DNA from: Lentinula raphanica
Lineage: Eukaryota > Basidiomycota > Agaricomycetes > Agaricales > Omphalotaceae
Length of the DNA: 64,000 nucleotides
Direction of reading: 5' to 3'
Assembly: GCA_027919835.1 (NCBI GenBank)
Contig: JANVFP010000015.1
Location: 124,001-188,000 of the forward strand
Part shown: positions 46,271-58,425 of the stretch, piece by piece
Layout of the letters: each line of letters opens with the position of its first letter
Numbering within the stretch: position 1 is the stretch's first letter
Translations under genes and position numbers: made by a program
The notes under the pieces: generated by a model
What the model was told of the DNA's origin: nothing
The model's input: the letters and a program-made list of their open reading frames with translations, nothing else
Databases searched by the model: none

Positions 46271-46996
46271 GATCAAGACCTCGGTATTGATACAGAAAAG
46301 AGGTGATATTGTCGACGAAACTCAATAGGTTGAGATTCCAGCTCAACTGTGAGAAGACTTGACCTGCAAACCGAGAGAAGACGAAAAGAGGGGGGAAGAG
46401 AAAGAAGGGACGGGGCTGTTTCTTTTGTTCTTCAGTAACCCCCAGAAGTTAGAACAGTGAGAAAAAGAAAGAGGTGCCTAACACTTGACGACAGGATCAA
46501 TATCAATTGTTGGTAAAGAAACATGTCATATGTATATCGATTCTGGATTGATCAACCGCTGTTCCCTGCTGTTCCCTGCTGTTCCGCTGTTTTAATTATG
46601 AACAATGGGATCAATTGAATGTGATGATATCCTCAAACTTTGTCTCGTACCGGGTTCATTCAGGTTCATTCTCTTCAAGCCATCCGTCAAGTTACAGCAA
46701 GCAGTGTACGAGGTGGTAAGAGGGGCACTAAAATTCCAATCAGATCAACCGTTGCTGGATACCAGCCACGGACTTCAAATGAGGTCCCGATCGGTAGATG
46801 GCAGTAGATGGCTTGCACAGACTGGTCGACTTCAGTACACCGCAATGATTTCTGGTTACATTGACGTTTTACTCTAAGTACACGCGAAACAGATATATAT
46901 GAAAGCAATGCGACACGAGTCCATCAAGATACCCCGAGAGCGTCCGAAAGGTTAAGTATTTACCTCCTTCAAATCATTGAACTATCCAAGTCAAGA
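46271..46996. other. Intergenic region
   Basis: No gene is recognised. It contains a short tandem repeat, GTTCCCTGCT repeated about 2.7 times (46561-46590), and presumably the promoter of the seven-helix gene on its left side. Confidence 0.45.
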
Positions 46997-49912
46997 TCAT
47001 TCTTTATCTCCAGAACCAGTCATCTGTCTGACCAGACGCATTCCACGTCCCTCGTCGACACTCTTCGAAGATCTCATTCCAATGACACTCTTCGGACGAG
47101 GCCTCAAAGCACTAAGCTGCTTGGTGGGACTCAGGCTACGAGTTGGACTCAATCCCCCACCAGTAAGTTGTCTCAGAAGAGGTTCTCCACTACCCATCCC
47201 TGTGAATTGTTTCGCCAAAGTAGTGGTTCCCGTATACTGGGGCACAACTTTGCTCGAAGAGCCCGTGTGTGACGGCACAAGAGGGCTGCGAGTAGGTGAC
47301 CAATGGGGAGAAGCTGGCGACGCGGGAAGGAGTAGCTACGAGAACGTAACAACAGAAGTCAGACTTGAACAGGAATATCATATTCCAAAACTTACCCAGC
47401 ATTCTCGACAAAACACGCCACTATCGCCATCGGTCTTCGCCCCGGAGTCAAGTCTCTTACCGCATCCAGGTTCGCCCTTTCTCCGTTCATCTCTGCCTCG
47501 TAGTACGACTCCTTTAGTACTCGGTTTCTTTCCACCACAGACCAAACACATAACATGCCATCTCGTACCATTCGGTCCTTGGACACTACGCTCTCCCTCA
47601 CTGATGCCAAACGACACTTGTGGTACTGATTTCTTACAGCCCGGGCATGTATTCACGGTGCCAAATCGAGGTGCAGAGCCTGAACCTGAACCTGAGGTCG
47701 ATTTGGACATCGATGGAGTACTCAGAGGTGGCCGAGAATATCTTGATGAGACATAAGTGCCCGAACCTGGAGAGGACGGTGGAGATGTCACAGACGAAAC
47801 GGATTTAGAGTAAGTATGGGTTCGGCGCGCCGGTAAAGGTTGAGAGGGAGGGCTAGGAACCGTATGTATAGTAATTTTGGCTGGAGGAGCACACTTTGGG
47901 ATCAAATTAGTAACTTCATTATGTTCAAACTTTTCACTTACATCGACATGGCATGGTCCTTTCTCTCCTTTGACAAACGGCGCTTGTCCTTGTGCGGCCT
48001 GTGTGAACTCTAATCCACAGACAGTGCAGGTGAAACAAGCAGTGTGGTATGTCTTCGGATTACCAGTAATGTCACCGGGGACTGTCACATATTGACCACC
48101 TTCGCGGAGAGTAAATAACGGTTTGAAGCACTTCGCACAACTGGCTGCTGGCGATGTAGGTTGATCTACAACAGGTTCGACGGACTGAGTGACACGGGGC
48201 CTTGGTAAATGACTAGGAGGCTTCCCAGTGAACGGTGCTTTACTTGGAATAATTGCCGGGGTCGTTTTTCCTGAGGAAGTAATCTTGTGCTTCGGTGTAT
48301 TATCTGGAGTGTTCAACTGACTATTGGTCTCTTCAATGATCACGTCGTCGTCGAGATAGTCAGAACGTGCATAACGAGTACCAAGCCCTCTCCCATACAG
48401 TTTGGCGACTAAGAAAGCATCGTCCACTTCATCTGTTACTCGGGGTGGCGAATCAGGACCAACAGAAGACTGGGTTGCAGAATCAGAAATGTCTGACAAT
48501 AGATCAGGAGTTTGTGGGTCGCTGGGAAAGTTGGGCAGCGTGCTCAATGAACCAGAAGACCTCGTACTACGAAGTCGTGGCCGAGATAACGCTGGTAATG
48601 GGGACCCGACAGGCGACGCTTGAGAGCTCGGAGGCGATTTCATGAAACGCCGCTTCATCTCCTCAATCTGATCGGCTGTTGGTTCAGGTGCGGGACTGTT
48701 GGATCCAGTACGTTGAGCAATGAGCAATGAAGTTCGGTTGCGACTTTCACGACGGTCTATTTCGGTAAGCAAGTCTGCATTGGAGACACGTTTGGAGCGG
48801 CTGAGGAGAGGACTGTCCGCTGGGCTCACGGTGGATCGTCTGGGAGAAGGCGAGCGGCTCAGAGGCGATGAAGCGATCATGCTAAGCCTGTGAGAGAGCT
48901 CCTCTAGGGCAGGACTAGCTTGTCGACTTTTGACGATACCTAGACGCTGTTCCAACTCTTCTATCGTTGGGCTCGCTTCTCTGCTTTTGGTGTTGGGACT
49001 ACCGATGCCGCCGAGCTTACGCGCAGGACTGTTCATACTGGCATTACTACTCCGTTTCTTGGGCGTACGGTCACGCTTCAAGCAACTATCGAAGCATTCC
49101 GAACATGAGGGTTTCCCTAGAAGGTCCACCAGTGGTGAATCGCCGATGTTCTTTCCGCAACCATCACAAGTGAAACATGCCTTGTGCCAGTAATCACCAG
49201 CAGCCTCAATGAATGGCCCTTCAGATTTGAGAGCTAGAACAGGACGGGAACACCCAGGGCAATGTCCTTTAGCGCCACCGTGAGACGTAAAACATTCTCG
49301 GCAGAGGAATCGTTGTGAGGAAGATGTATCGGCGTAAGGTTCAGGATATATGGTGCTGTCCGGAGGGAATATGGTGCCACATATAGCACAAGCATGGGAT
49401 GCTAGTGATTCTTTGGGTTGCAGTACTGATCCGTAGACCTTGGCAAGAGAACCGGTGCTATGAGAGTTGAGCGAAGGCAAGATGCCGGATTCAGGAGAAG
49501 CTACTGTTGAGCTCTTCAATGGTGAAGGAGGACGATGAAGTTGGGAGGTGGAGGCTGTTATATGCTCGGTAACGCGTTTACCGATCCCAGTTACTGAGGA
49601 CGAAGATGATAAGGAAGATAAAGGTCGAGGAAATCGTTTGGTGGGTGAAGAACTGTTCGAGGTTCCACCTGTAGTGTTCGTCGTTACAGTAGTAGTAGTT
49701 GAGGGTTGAGAGGTTCTGGTTGGAGATTTTTCTCTGGAAACATAAGTCTTGGTCCATGGATCTGAAGACTCTTTCCAAGCCACCGCTGGAGCAACAGCAG
49801 TTCCTCCACACTTGTGCATTGATTTAGTTGGGATGATAGGCACACATACAGGTAGTCATACCTTGCAGCGGTTACCAAAGACGATATCACCACATCTCCT
49901 ACAAAATCCCAT
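46997..49912 (-). CDS. LIM zinc-finger domain protein
   Basis: The start MGFCRRCGDIVFGNRCK joins across a 51-nt intron to CGGTAVAPAVAW. This N-terminal Cys motif is followed by a long Ser-rich linker. Zinc-binding LIM-type pairs follow: CAICGTIFPP with CRECFTSHGG, HCPGCSRPVLALKSEGP with HKACFTCDGCGKNI and CSECFDSCL, and then CAKCFKPLFTLREGG with HTACFTCTVCGLEF. A further Cys set is CPGCKKSVPQ with HVMCLVCGGKKP and CRECW. The last exon adds a basic, Ser-rich tail ending MTGSGDKE. LIM proteins of this kind link signalling to the cytoskeleton; a Rho-related role is inference. The protein is about 920 residues. Confidence 0.87.
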
Positions 49913-50674
49913 ATCGAATTGGCGAAGCTAACAGTTCGAACTTCGAAATGCTGAGGTTTTCGTTTACGGTAAAGAAGTTGAAACTCGATCACATGATTTC
50001 AAAACTGCGCGCGTCGGCACTTTATTCACAACGAGTTTACTCTTTTTTTTGTGAATAAAGTCGGCACTTCACTGTCAGCCTTCAAGCTAACTTCAGGTCT
50101 GATTTTTGATCTCTTACCCAGGTTGCTTGCCACTATGTTGTCTAAGTTTTGAATGCTTGCTCTTCGATCTCTGCTTCTTATAATATTGTCTCCTCAAGGT
50201 TCCTCTTGGCCCGGATTAAGTATCTTAACGTCGACTGGACACTAGTAGTACTACTCAAGCAAGCCGCAATTAAGGTCACAAGTAAGGTGCTCAAGCGATC
50301 CGCCGACACAGGAATTGTAATTGGTCATTGAGCTACATTGTCTGTTCATTCAAGAGTCGAGACAGGTAGGCCAAGTATCAAATACTTTAGAGCAGTAACC
50401 ACTACCTGTAACCTCATGCAATCCACAGATGATGCAAATGAATGAGAGCCCAGAGTAGGCATTGAAGAAGGGAAGCAGATTACAATATATTACCTATGGG
50501 GGAATAATGTGCGTGAAGAGATAGAGGATAGTCTAGGGAAAAACTGAAGGGTTCCTCCATATATGATACAGGTCAATTTTGTATACGCATGAATCACCTG
50601 AGGCTTCAATCAACAAGAGAGTTGAGAAACGAAGACTTTCATGGACAGGATGCTGACCTTCATAGTTGGATCAT
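49913..50674. other. Intergenic region with a 13-bp inverted repeat
   Basis: No gene is seen. ACTTTATTCACAA (50019-50031) and its complement TTGTGAATAAAGT (50049-50061) form a hairpin with a 17-nt loop just upstream of the LIM gene. Nearby, GTCGGCACTT occurs twice in direct orientation. Confidence 0.5.
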
Positions 50675-51322
50675 CTAGTTTAGGAGATTGACCAAATCAG
50701 CGCTCGTGCTCGCGTTGGACTTTGGTGGTTTGAGTTTGTTCATGGTTTCGTCTATGCTGTACAACACCTCGAGATATTGTAGCCGGGGTGAATATGGCTT
50801 GAGTTGCATCAATGCGGCATGGACATGTGTTTTGTCGTTGTTGACCGGCCATGGGGTGGAATCCATCCTGAGTTGCTTGGTGTTCGTGATAACAGCAGCC
50901 ACCTTCTCCCGATGGCTGTAGAAGAAGGACAAAAGTTCCAGGTCCAAATATAGAAAGAGATGATCATGACTGCCGCGGTTTTTCGAATACTGAGTCGTGA
51001 CTTCGATGGCTTTGTTTGTGCCGTCTATCCAAGGGTAGGCCTTTTGACCCACACCAAGAGCTACCACGGCCTCCTGCCTCTCTGCCTCGGGGGCAGCCAA
51101 TGGTAACCAGCTGCCATCTTTCTTATAAAGTCCAAGATAAACCTGATTTCGTAATACTGGTTTGGCTTGTTGAGCCGGTTTATTTACGCCTGAACTCTTT
51201 GGTTTCTGTATGCGTGAACTTTTTACGCCAAGAACTGACGGTTGATTATGCAACACGGGACTTGCAGCCACAGAGACTAGTACAACCAAGAGGGTAGTGG
51301 CGAGCAGAGAGATGAGGCGCAT
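50675..51322 (-). CDS. Small secreted protein, unknown function
   Basis: Single-exon ORF of about 215 residues with a clear signal peptide (MRLISLLATTLLVVLVSVAA, cleavage likely before SPVLHN). A basic Ser/Lys/Gln-rich linker follows, then a folded-looking part (VYLGLYKKDGSWLPLAAPEA, FLYLDLELLSFFYSHREKVA). No cysteines are seen in the mature part. The family is not recognised. I chose the Met at 51322 because it sits directly before the signal peptide; another in-frame Met is six codons upstream. Confidence 0.72.
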   Translation of the reverse strand: MRLISLLATTLLVVLVSVAASPVLHNQPSVLGVKSSRIQKPKSSGVNKPAQQAKPVLRNQVYLGLYKKDGSWLPLAAPEAERQEAVVALGVGQKAYPWIDGTNKAIEVTTQYSKNRGSHDHLFLYLDLELLSFFYSHREKVAAVITNTKQLRMDSTPWPVNNDKTHVHAALMQLKPYSPRLQYLEVLYSIDETMNKLKPPKSNASTSADLVNLLN

Positions 51323-53043
51323 TTTGGAATGATGAGTCAAGGAATTCGGAATAGTAGAAGGATGGATGGGAATGTTTCCGAGACAGAGATGGAGCGAAAG
51401 ATGGAACTGTGTCCGGTAAAGTGATGGGGAACTGGAGTAGGAGGTGATTGTATTGTCGACGGAGATGATGGCCCACTCGGTAAGGAGGAGGAGGACAACA
51501 GACGAATGTGATTCGCAGAAAGAGAAATGTCCTATTCACATTGCACAAAATAGTTAGACCGTTGTAAACCCAAGGGTCAAGAACTCACTTATCAGCGGGA
51601 GGGATGCGACTATGTAGTAGCGGTTTAGGGAATGATTAGATGCCCAACTGAGAGTTACTATGTACATAGTGAGTCTGGGAAAAAACAAAGAAGACTGCAT
51701 ACATACCGGATCAGCGCTGAGCCTCGCTGAGCGTTGAGCAATAGTTTTTCCTGAAGTCTTCCAGAAACTCGACGCGAGTCTCGAAGTGTCAACAGGTATA
51801 TCCTGGTATATCTTGTCTGCCTTTGGGAGACTAGCTTCAAGTAAGAGAGTTCGATGTCAAGTGGTGTGAGGGTCTAAGTTAAAGAAAGAGATATCAGTGT
51901 GCAGCCCACAATTTTCTAGCCTTGTCTTTACGCGCAATTTGTGCCCTTCATACTATTGGCTGAAGATTAGAACAGCTCGAAATCCCACAAATTAACGCCG
52001 GAAAAATATGTAGTTCAAGGAAGCGAATGGCCTGGCGAAGGCGATGAGAGGCGATGACTCTGCAGTGTCCGAACTCCGCTCTGTTATATCTCCTGGGCTT
52101 CCTCGGTGCTTCTGCTTCATCACTGTGCACATCCAAAAATTTGGAGTGCCTGTCCAGCATTAGCCAAATAGCCACTGGTAAGGACCTGTAAACACAAGGA
52201 GGTCAAAACATTTGAGAACGAACACTTGTATGAATTTCAATTACCAAGTACCAATCTGTACCAATGGCAGTGACATCTGGCTCGATCCGGCGCATCAGCC
52301 AAATCTTATACGTGCGTCGTGCAGCCTCATGCAGCTTGTACCAGCATATTATCAACTTTCTCAAACATGCAAGCCTATGCAAGCGCGTTCAAAGTTGTTG
52401 CCTGCTCCAATTTGAGATTTTGGACCCTCTGCGATATAAAGAACAGTTTCGGCTTGTGAGCCACACCCGACGGGGTACGGTTACCGGTACGTACCTGGTG
52501 GTCTGAGTCTTACTCTGGTGCAGGGAAGCAGAGGAGAGCAGAGGCGATGCAAATTAAGCGCTCAAGCGGGAATTCTCACGCCTCTTATGTGAACCGCCGC
52601 CGACGCTTGTCGACTTTCACTTGACACTACATTACTAGGAAATCCCCAACACTGAGAGGAGCCCTTGAAGCTTTGAAGCTCAATGAGAAGTACGTGTGCT
52701 GCACAGAGAATCGTTCCACAATTGTGATATAGATTTCCAACCGACAAGTTTCAGCTTCTGTATACTTACATGCCTCGTTCAAACGCCCGACGGTACGAGA
52801 TTGCGACGAGATGCGACGGCGGAAGCGGAAAATTTACTTTACTGCCAAGCTGTCAAGCTCTGCGCCATCTATGTGTATCATTATATAATTCAAGCCGTTC
52901 GAACCTTTGGTACACTTCGTCCCCCTCCCCAGCCTTCCTTCAGGCTCTTCCATCCTACTCGCGAACAAGGGCTTTCAATCAGACCAGCGCGTTAGCATAC
53001 CCACACGAACGGCCTTTGGCAGAACACGAGCAGATCCCCGCCA
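51323..53043. other. 1.7-kb gene-free region
   Basis: No convincing gene, RNA gene or repeat is found on either strand. The right end is the promoter of the next secreted-protein gene. Confidence 0.5.
52883..52889 (+). promoter_or_regulatory. TATA-box-like element
   Basis: TATATAA lies 155 bp before the ATG of the secreted-protein gene at 53044 and is followed by pyrimidine-rich sequence (cgtccccctccccagccttcc). The assignment is inference from motif and position. Confidence 0.45.
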
Positions 53044-53798
53044 ATGACGAGACTTCCTCCTTTCCTCACCACGCTCCTTCTACTCCCTTTGGCATTCACC
53101 AACGTCGCTAGCATTCCTGCCATCATCGCTGCGAGAGGAACCGATACAAACTCCGAAATCAGCAGCGTCGAAACCAATTTCACCTCTGAAGCACTCTATG
53201 CCGTGTCTCCGCGTTTTCGTGCGTGGTTCTGATATTCGATCAATTGGGTTGACCTTCACCTAACGCACATATCTGTTGTTCAGAAACGCGAGAGCCAAAT
53301 TCTGACCCACGGCTTTCCAAGAGATTGGAGAATCAATGTGAAACCTTTAGCACTGCTGACGTTCAAGATGTCGAAGACGCTTTTAAATACCTCTATAATG
53401 AAATCGGGAATACCGAATGTTCAATCAGTGAGGAGGACGTTACTCAAGGCAAACTCAAGAAGAAAGTGAAGTTCGGAACAGCGCTAGTTGAGCTTGGACT
53501 TGAAGGTGGAGTCGAATACACTCAATCCCTCTGGTAATCCCGTCTATTTGAGGAAATATCGTGAACTAATGTTCTAAAACTTCAGTAAGGACGTTGGTCT
53601 TACTGTCCAATGGATATTCACCAATTGCAATGTGAACGGTCAAGTAGGAGGTAATGTGTTCTGGAATCAAGTTAGTTGATGGAATTTCTACTGAGCGGAC
53701 CGTTACATCTAGGTTCAGGTGCTGCAAACGGTAATGGGGATCTGTTGGTAGCGGTTACGAATGTCGACTTGGATGACGAGCTGGCCCAGAGCTTGTAG
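53044..53798 (+). CDS. Small secreted cysteine-containing protein
   Basis: Four exons join cleanly by GT-AG introns: MTRLPPFLTTLLLLPLAFTN (signal peptide) through YAVSPRF, QTREPNSDPRLSKRLENQCE, SLCKDVGLTVQWIFTNCNVN and SGAANGNGDLLVAVTNVDLD, ending AQSL. A KR-type site (LSKRLE) before the mature domain could be cut by a Kex2-like protease. The mature part has four cysteines (CETFS, TECSIS, LCKDVG, NCNVNG), probably two disulphides. The domain looks like a conserved secreted family of Agaricomycetes, without known function. Its size and secretion fit an effector-like or wall-associated role, which is speculation. Confidence 0.82.
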
Positions 53799-54346
53799 GG
53801 AACTGAGGTATATCGCGCTCCGGGGTTGGAACGTTTCGTGTCATGGATGTGACGAGTTTTGCCACAAGCCTAAAGACGACGCGGTCTTTGTGATGAATCT
53901 ATCTATTTATTATTTTTGTCGCTCTTTCAGTGTTCCAACTTTTTCAGTACTCAACGAGTAGGTTGCATTATCTGATATCTCTGGTCTATATTTATTGATT
54001 GTTAACTTCTTGGTTTACTTATTGATACTGGGTCCTTGATTTTGAGAAATACCTCTATCAAAAGGCCACCTCATAGAGTATCACCGTTGCGATCGTCATT
54101 GATTCAAGCTTTCAAGCTTTCATTCCGTTCAAAATGTGTTTGAAGACGTTCGGCGTCTGCTCGTCGATTGTACAATCGAGTGTCAACAAGAAGGAAACGT
54201 CTAAGCCACACAGAAGCTGCTCAAAATATGGTATACTTGAGATGCATTGAAAAAATGGAAGTGACAATGAAAATGTAAAGCAAGAGGCCAATAAACGTTG
54301 CACACGGAGCACTGGCTCGAGTAGCGTGCCGCTCAACTCTAGATCT
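53799..54346. other. Convergent intergenic region
   Basis: AT-rich sequence between the convergent ends of the secreted-protein and methyltransferase genes. Nothing else is recognised. Confidence 0.5.
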
Positions 54347-55293
54347 CTAATAAATATAAGGGAACAGAAGGTAAGGTACTCTCGCTGCCCATTCGCTCCA
54401 TTGTTCACCAAACTCCTTTGCAAGAATGGTATCCTCTGTCCGTGTCCTATTAATTCCGCCCATACCTACACGAAGTTGACGGACGAGAAGCATGAGCCGT
54501 GAAACGAAAACTCATGATGTGAGTCTGAGTTCTCTCACCTAAAGTACCCAGCCACGCAGCACAGACTGCGGCAAATCCCTTGCCTGCCCAACTAGTGAGA
54601 ATCCCACTTTGCCTCATCCACGAATTCGGACCTCCTTGCCAGATAAAGAGTCCAGCAATGATGAGCAACACGCCAGCGTAAGAGGGATGTCTTCATTAAA
54701 GGTGTCAACATCGATAAATCGCCTACATAGACCAGGAGTAGCAGTCACGTACCTCACGAACGAATACGGTCCACTGGTAATGAGCTTGTGTTCTTTCTGG
54801 ACGGAGACTTCGTAGGTAAACATCTTCCCGAGTGTCCTATAGCATGACCAACGCAAGGCGCCACCAGCGATGATAAGGCCTGTGCCGATGCAGAAGTACG
54901 GATCCAACTCTCCGATCCTCGTGTAGTGTCCATTTGGACCCACAAGATGCTTCAGGATAGTGTTCGAATATTTCCAAGCTGGAAGGTTTTTGGCAACAAT
55001 CACGGCTGCTTCTGCGCCTCCGACGAACCAGGCCATTCCCTACGTAGAGTCGTGGGCGGTTAATGGCTCTGGCAGTGGATACAGTGGAAAGTAGGATTCA
55101 CCTTTTGGCCCACCGTAACGAAAGTAATGCTCCGGAACAGAGTCCGCTCCACGATGCCTTCCGAATTTCGGGCGGTCTTTGGGGGCGGGTTGGGCGAGGT
55201 GAAGGCTTTGTGATGCAGTGCGACTGCAGAGAAGATCAAAGGAATGGATAGTACGCAGGATGCGCCCATTGTGGCGTTAAAAGGCAAGTTCAA
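54347..55293 (-). CDS. ste14: Protein-S-isoprenylcysteine O-methyltransferase (ICMT/Ste14 family)
   Basis: A membrane enzyme of the ER that methylates the C-terminal prenylcysteine of CAAX proteins. Seen are hydrophobic N-terminal helices (CVLSIPLIFSAVALHH), the segment CIGTGLIIAGGALRWSCYRTL, then GKMFTYEVSVQKEHKLITSG and PYSFVRYV, which joins via an intron to the HPSYAGVLLIIAGLFIW region. The last exon holds RTRTEDTILAKEFGEQWSEW and ends VPYLLFPYIY. The EDTIL..EFG..W..W pattern is the family's C-terminal signature. Two in-frame Mets, at 55293 and 55269, are possible starts. Several GT-AG introns are required. Confidence 0.88.
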
Positions 55294-56424
55294 GTTGCTT
55301 GTGCTACCACTGGGTGGGTGACGACCTACTCAACTTTAGACCGCTTTTATGTCGTGTCTACGGAAGCCGATTCTGCGAGCGTCGGTTTTCGGCTGCTGTC
55401 GGTAGGAGAGGGTTTGTCGTATGTAGTAGATCTTTCGGAGTTCCAACCTCCAGAATTCTCAAGCCTAGATTTCGCACATGTGGATTTGTCGGTAGAACTT
55501 AGAATTTCTTTGTAACCAGGCTTCTGATAATCCGGTCGCTTATCTGTTCTTGGACCCTTTCAATCAATCCTCTAAGCAGTGAGCAGGCTTGACTTCAGGA
55601 TCCTCACGTAGCTTTACACGACGCCTTCGACTTGTAAGAAATGAGATGGTAATAATATGAACTCGTTGGAAGTGTGCTAACCGCCACGATAGAGATGATC
55701 TAGCGTGAGCTCGTTACCGTGCTTCTTGGAGGAGTTTGAAGAGATGTCGTTCTGAAGGGCCATCTTGATTCCTGAATATTGTACGCCAACCAGGGTCCAG
55801 GAGGAGCAGGGTGGGGACTCGGGAGAACGATTCAATGGTGAATTATGGCAGAATTCGAAATGCTCCCTTGGGCGCTTGATGAGCGCTTATGTTCCTTTGT
55901 CAGTTTGATACTGTTTCAGATTCACTGCCTGTTTCAGCGACGAAAAACGCTCGAAAACTCATTACATTTCCAATGGGTCGACTAAAAGCTTCAGGTCACA
56001 GACGATTTGGAGACTCTCAGAATCCTCTGAGTGAACGGGAGGGAGTGCACGGTAAAACGCTTATATCTTGGACAAAGCAAAATCTGACCGTGAGCGCCGA
56101 TGTCTAGGACTCCGGTGTCCACAGGTGCCCACTTTTTCTCAACCAGTGAAGGGTCGACGGACATCTCTGAAAAATTTCCGTTGCTCTGGAAATGATCCCC
56201 AATATCAGCCAATTATGCAGCTTTATTCTCTCCTCCACAACTACACATTTCATCATTGCCCAGATCGCTGTCTTCATCTCGTTCATCTCATTCAATCAGA
56301 ATTTCGATGATTTCCTGGCGTGCACCACCAATGTTAAAACTATAATACAGCCCTACATTTACGTTCTCCCGTACCATCATATAACCTCAGACACTAGGAA
56401 ATCGCTATAGCCTAAAAGTCCACC
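55294..56424. other. 1.1-kb divergent intergenic region
   Basis: This lies between the divergent methyltransferase and seven-helix genes. Short ORFs are present (for example 55318-55515) but none has recognisable features. No repeat or RNA gene is seen. Confidence 0.5.
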
Positions 56425-58085
56425 ATGGTTCTCTCCTTTGCCCAAGCAGAGCTTATCGGCCTCATCCTCCATTCCTGTCTTTTTGGTGAGTTTTTGAGCT
56501 ATTTGTCCAGCATTAACAACTCATGATCGAGATTGATTTATGCAGGATTCTACTTGTTCTTGTTCTTTTCGAGTCTGCCTTTTGACATAGATGCCGAGTT
56601 CAATGTGAGGCCTAAGCCTTATAATACAGGTAAGTCGTTCATAGGCTCATAGCACAACCGTTGGTCACTCAATCTAACATACGTGACTTTAGTCCTATTG
56701 ACTTCGAACGCACTTTTGTTCATGTTGATATTTGCAGTATGTCGCCCGCCTTTCGCGTTCTATCGTCGGTCTAACCTCGCTGTTCTGTCTAATCCAGCAT
56801 TGGGTCGTACAAATCATTCGTAGTCAACGAGCGTTTATCGATACTGTCGGAGAAGCAGGAGATGCTGCCTCCGCCTACTACGCGTTTCCCGCTGATTACA
56901 TGAACTTGCTCAAGGAGTCACTGTATCTGGCTCAAACCTTTGTTGGCGACTGTACAATGGTATGACAATTGTTGATCTCGGGTTTTTAGAACTCACTTCT
57001 TTCAGATCTATCGGCTTTGGATCGTGTACAACAAGAAAATCATCGTCACGATAGTCCCTATAATCATCATGGCAGTCTACGCTAGTGAGCATCCCTCTGT
57101 CCAGTCACCTCACAGAGATTTATCCACATCAAAATATTTCTTTTTCAGCAAGTGCGATAGCTGTCGTGATCGCTCTGGGAAAGACGACATTGGGCGAGAA
57201 CATATTCATTTCTACGGCTGGTGTATGGGCAATCATGGTCTTTTCGACAACGGTGGCGTAAGTTCCTGTTCCTTTTCTATCGGTCGATCTTGAATTCATG
57301 ACGTATTATAGGACGAACGTCCTGACTACAAGTACGTGGGGTAAGATCATGATATAGGATCGTCATTGACGATAATTCATCTAGCACTAATCACTGCTCG
57401 TATCTGGAGTATCAAGCGAAAAGTGAGAGGAATGGCTCTCCAAACAAGTGGATTGGCTGTAAGTTATATTTTGTTGTCTCGCGAACATTGTTTTCCTCAT
57501 CTTTTTTGTTAGTCCGTTCTCCATATCATCATTGAGAGTGCTGCACTGTATACGTGAGTACAATGAGTAACCTTTACCTCAGAGTTTCGTTGTTAACCTT
57601 TCGTCTCCGCAGAACAACTGCTCTGCTTACCTTGATTGGGTATTCCACGGAACAAACATGGCAGTTCATCACCATTGACATGGTAAGAGCAAGTTTCATG
57701 ATCGTGAAATCTACTTCGACTGACCTGGTTCGAACGCCTATCTGCTGTATACAGATCAGTCCAATCATTGTAAGTGACTATTCCCTAACAGCTCACAATT
57801 AAATTGAACGAATCATCCTGTCAGGGAATCTCATTTACGCTGATATCCGTCCGTGTTAGTCGTAGCACCCCCAGCCAAGCTGCATACAGCACACATGACA
57901 CGCCCAGTTCCAACGTCGTTCGTATTCGCGGTGTTGAAAGCCGTCGGGAGGCGATTGGGCTCGATACGATCTCTGTCAACGTCACCCAGCATGTCTCGAA
58001 ACACACGGATCTGGAAGATGGGATGTTGCACGGTGGTGCAGGGGAAGATTCGATTTCGGATAGTGACCAGAAACGGCACTTTTGA
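56425..58085 (+). CDS. Seven-helix fungal membrane protein
   Basis: Many short exons give helices MVLSFAQAELIGLILHSCLF with FYLFLFFSSLPF, VLLTSNALLFMLIFAHWVVQ, YMNLLKESLYLAQTF, IVTIVPIIIMAVYA, AIAVVIALGKTTL with VWAIMVFSTTV, VLHIIIESAALYTTTALLTL and IGISFTLISVRVSR. The tail of about 75 residues is acidic to neutral and ends SDSDQKRHF. This arrangement (WIVYNKK after helix three, ITARIWSIKRKV before helix six) is common in an expanded Agaricomycete family of unknown function. All introns appear to be GT-AG. Confidence 0.8.
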
Positions 58086-58425
58086 CCTATTTTATATCAT
58101 TGTCGTGTTGAGGATAAGTACATACATATCTTGCCAAAGTCAATCGTTTGTCGAAAAGGTACCATGACTACCCCCGAGCTGCTGAGGAAGGTCGAGACAG
58201 GTCGAAAGTTGAGCTCGAAAGCTGGTCGCAAACTGTCGCAAAGAGATTCAAGAGTTCAAGAGCGTCGGATCAATCAAACTGGCGCGCTGATTTGGCGGGT
58301 GGGTGGTTCACACGACTCTCTCGAAGTCTCTTCTGTTTTCTTCCATCTCATCGCCTGGTGCGCTTTTCCAATTTTCAAAACCGTTCAAGAGCTGGTCTCT
58401 CCCTTTCCAAATTCTCAATCCATCC
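58086..58425. other. Intergenic region
   Basis: Promoter side of the next gene; short overlapping ORFs are not convincing. Nothing else is recognised. Confidence 0.45.

Noticed and set aside
50019..50061. The 13-bp inverted repeat near 50.04 kb as a transposon.
   Set aside because: Arms are short, there is no target duplication and the loop is only 17 nt; it is more likely a simple hairpin.
54347..58085. An isoprenylcysteine methyltransferase next to a seven-helix gene suggested a pheromone/receptor mating-type locus.
   Set aside because: The seven-helix protein lacks the look of STE3-type receptors, no CAAX pheromone precursor gene was found nearby, and Ste14 is a general enzyme.
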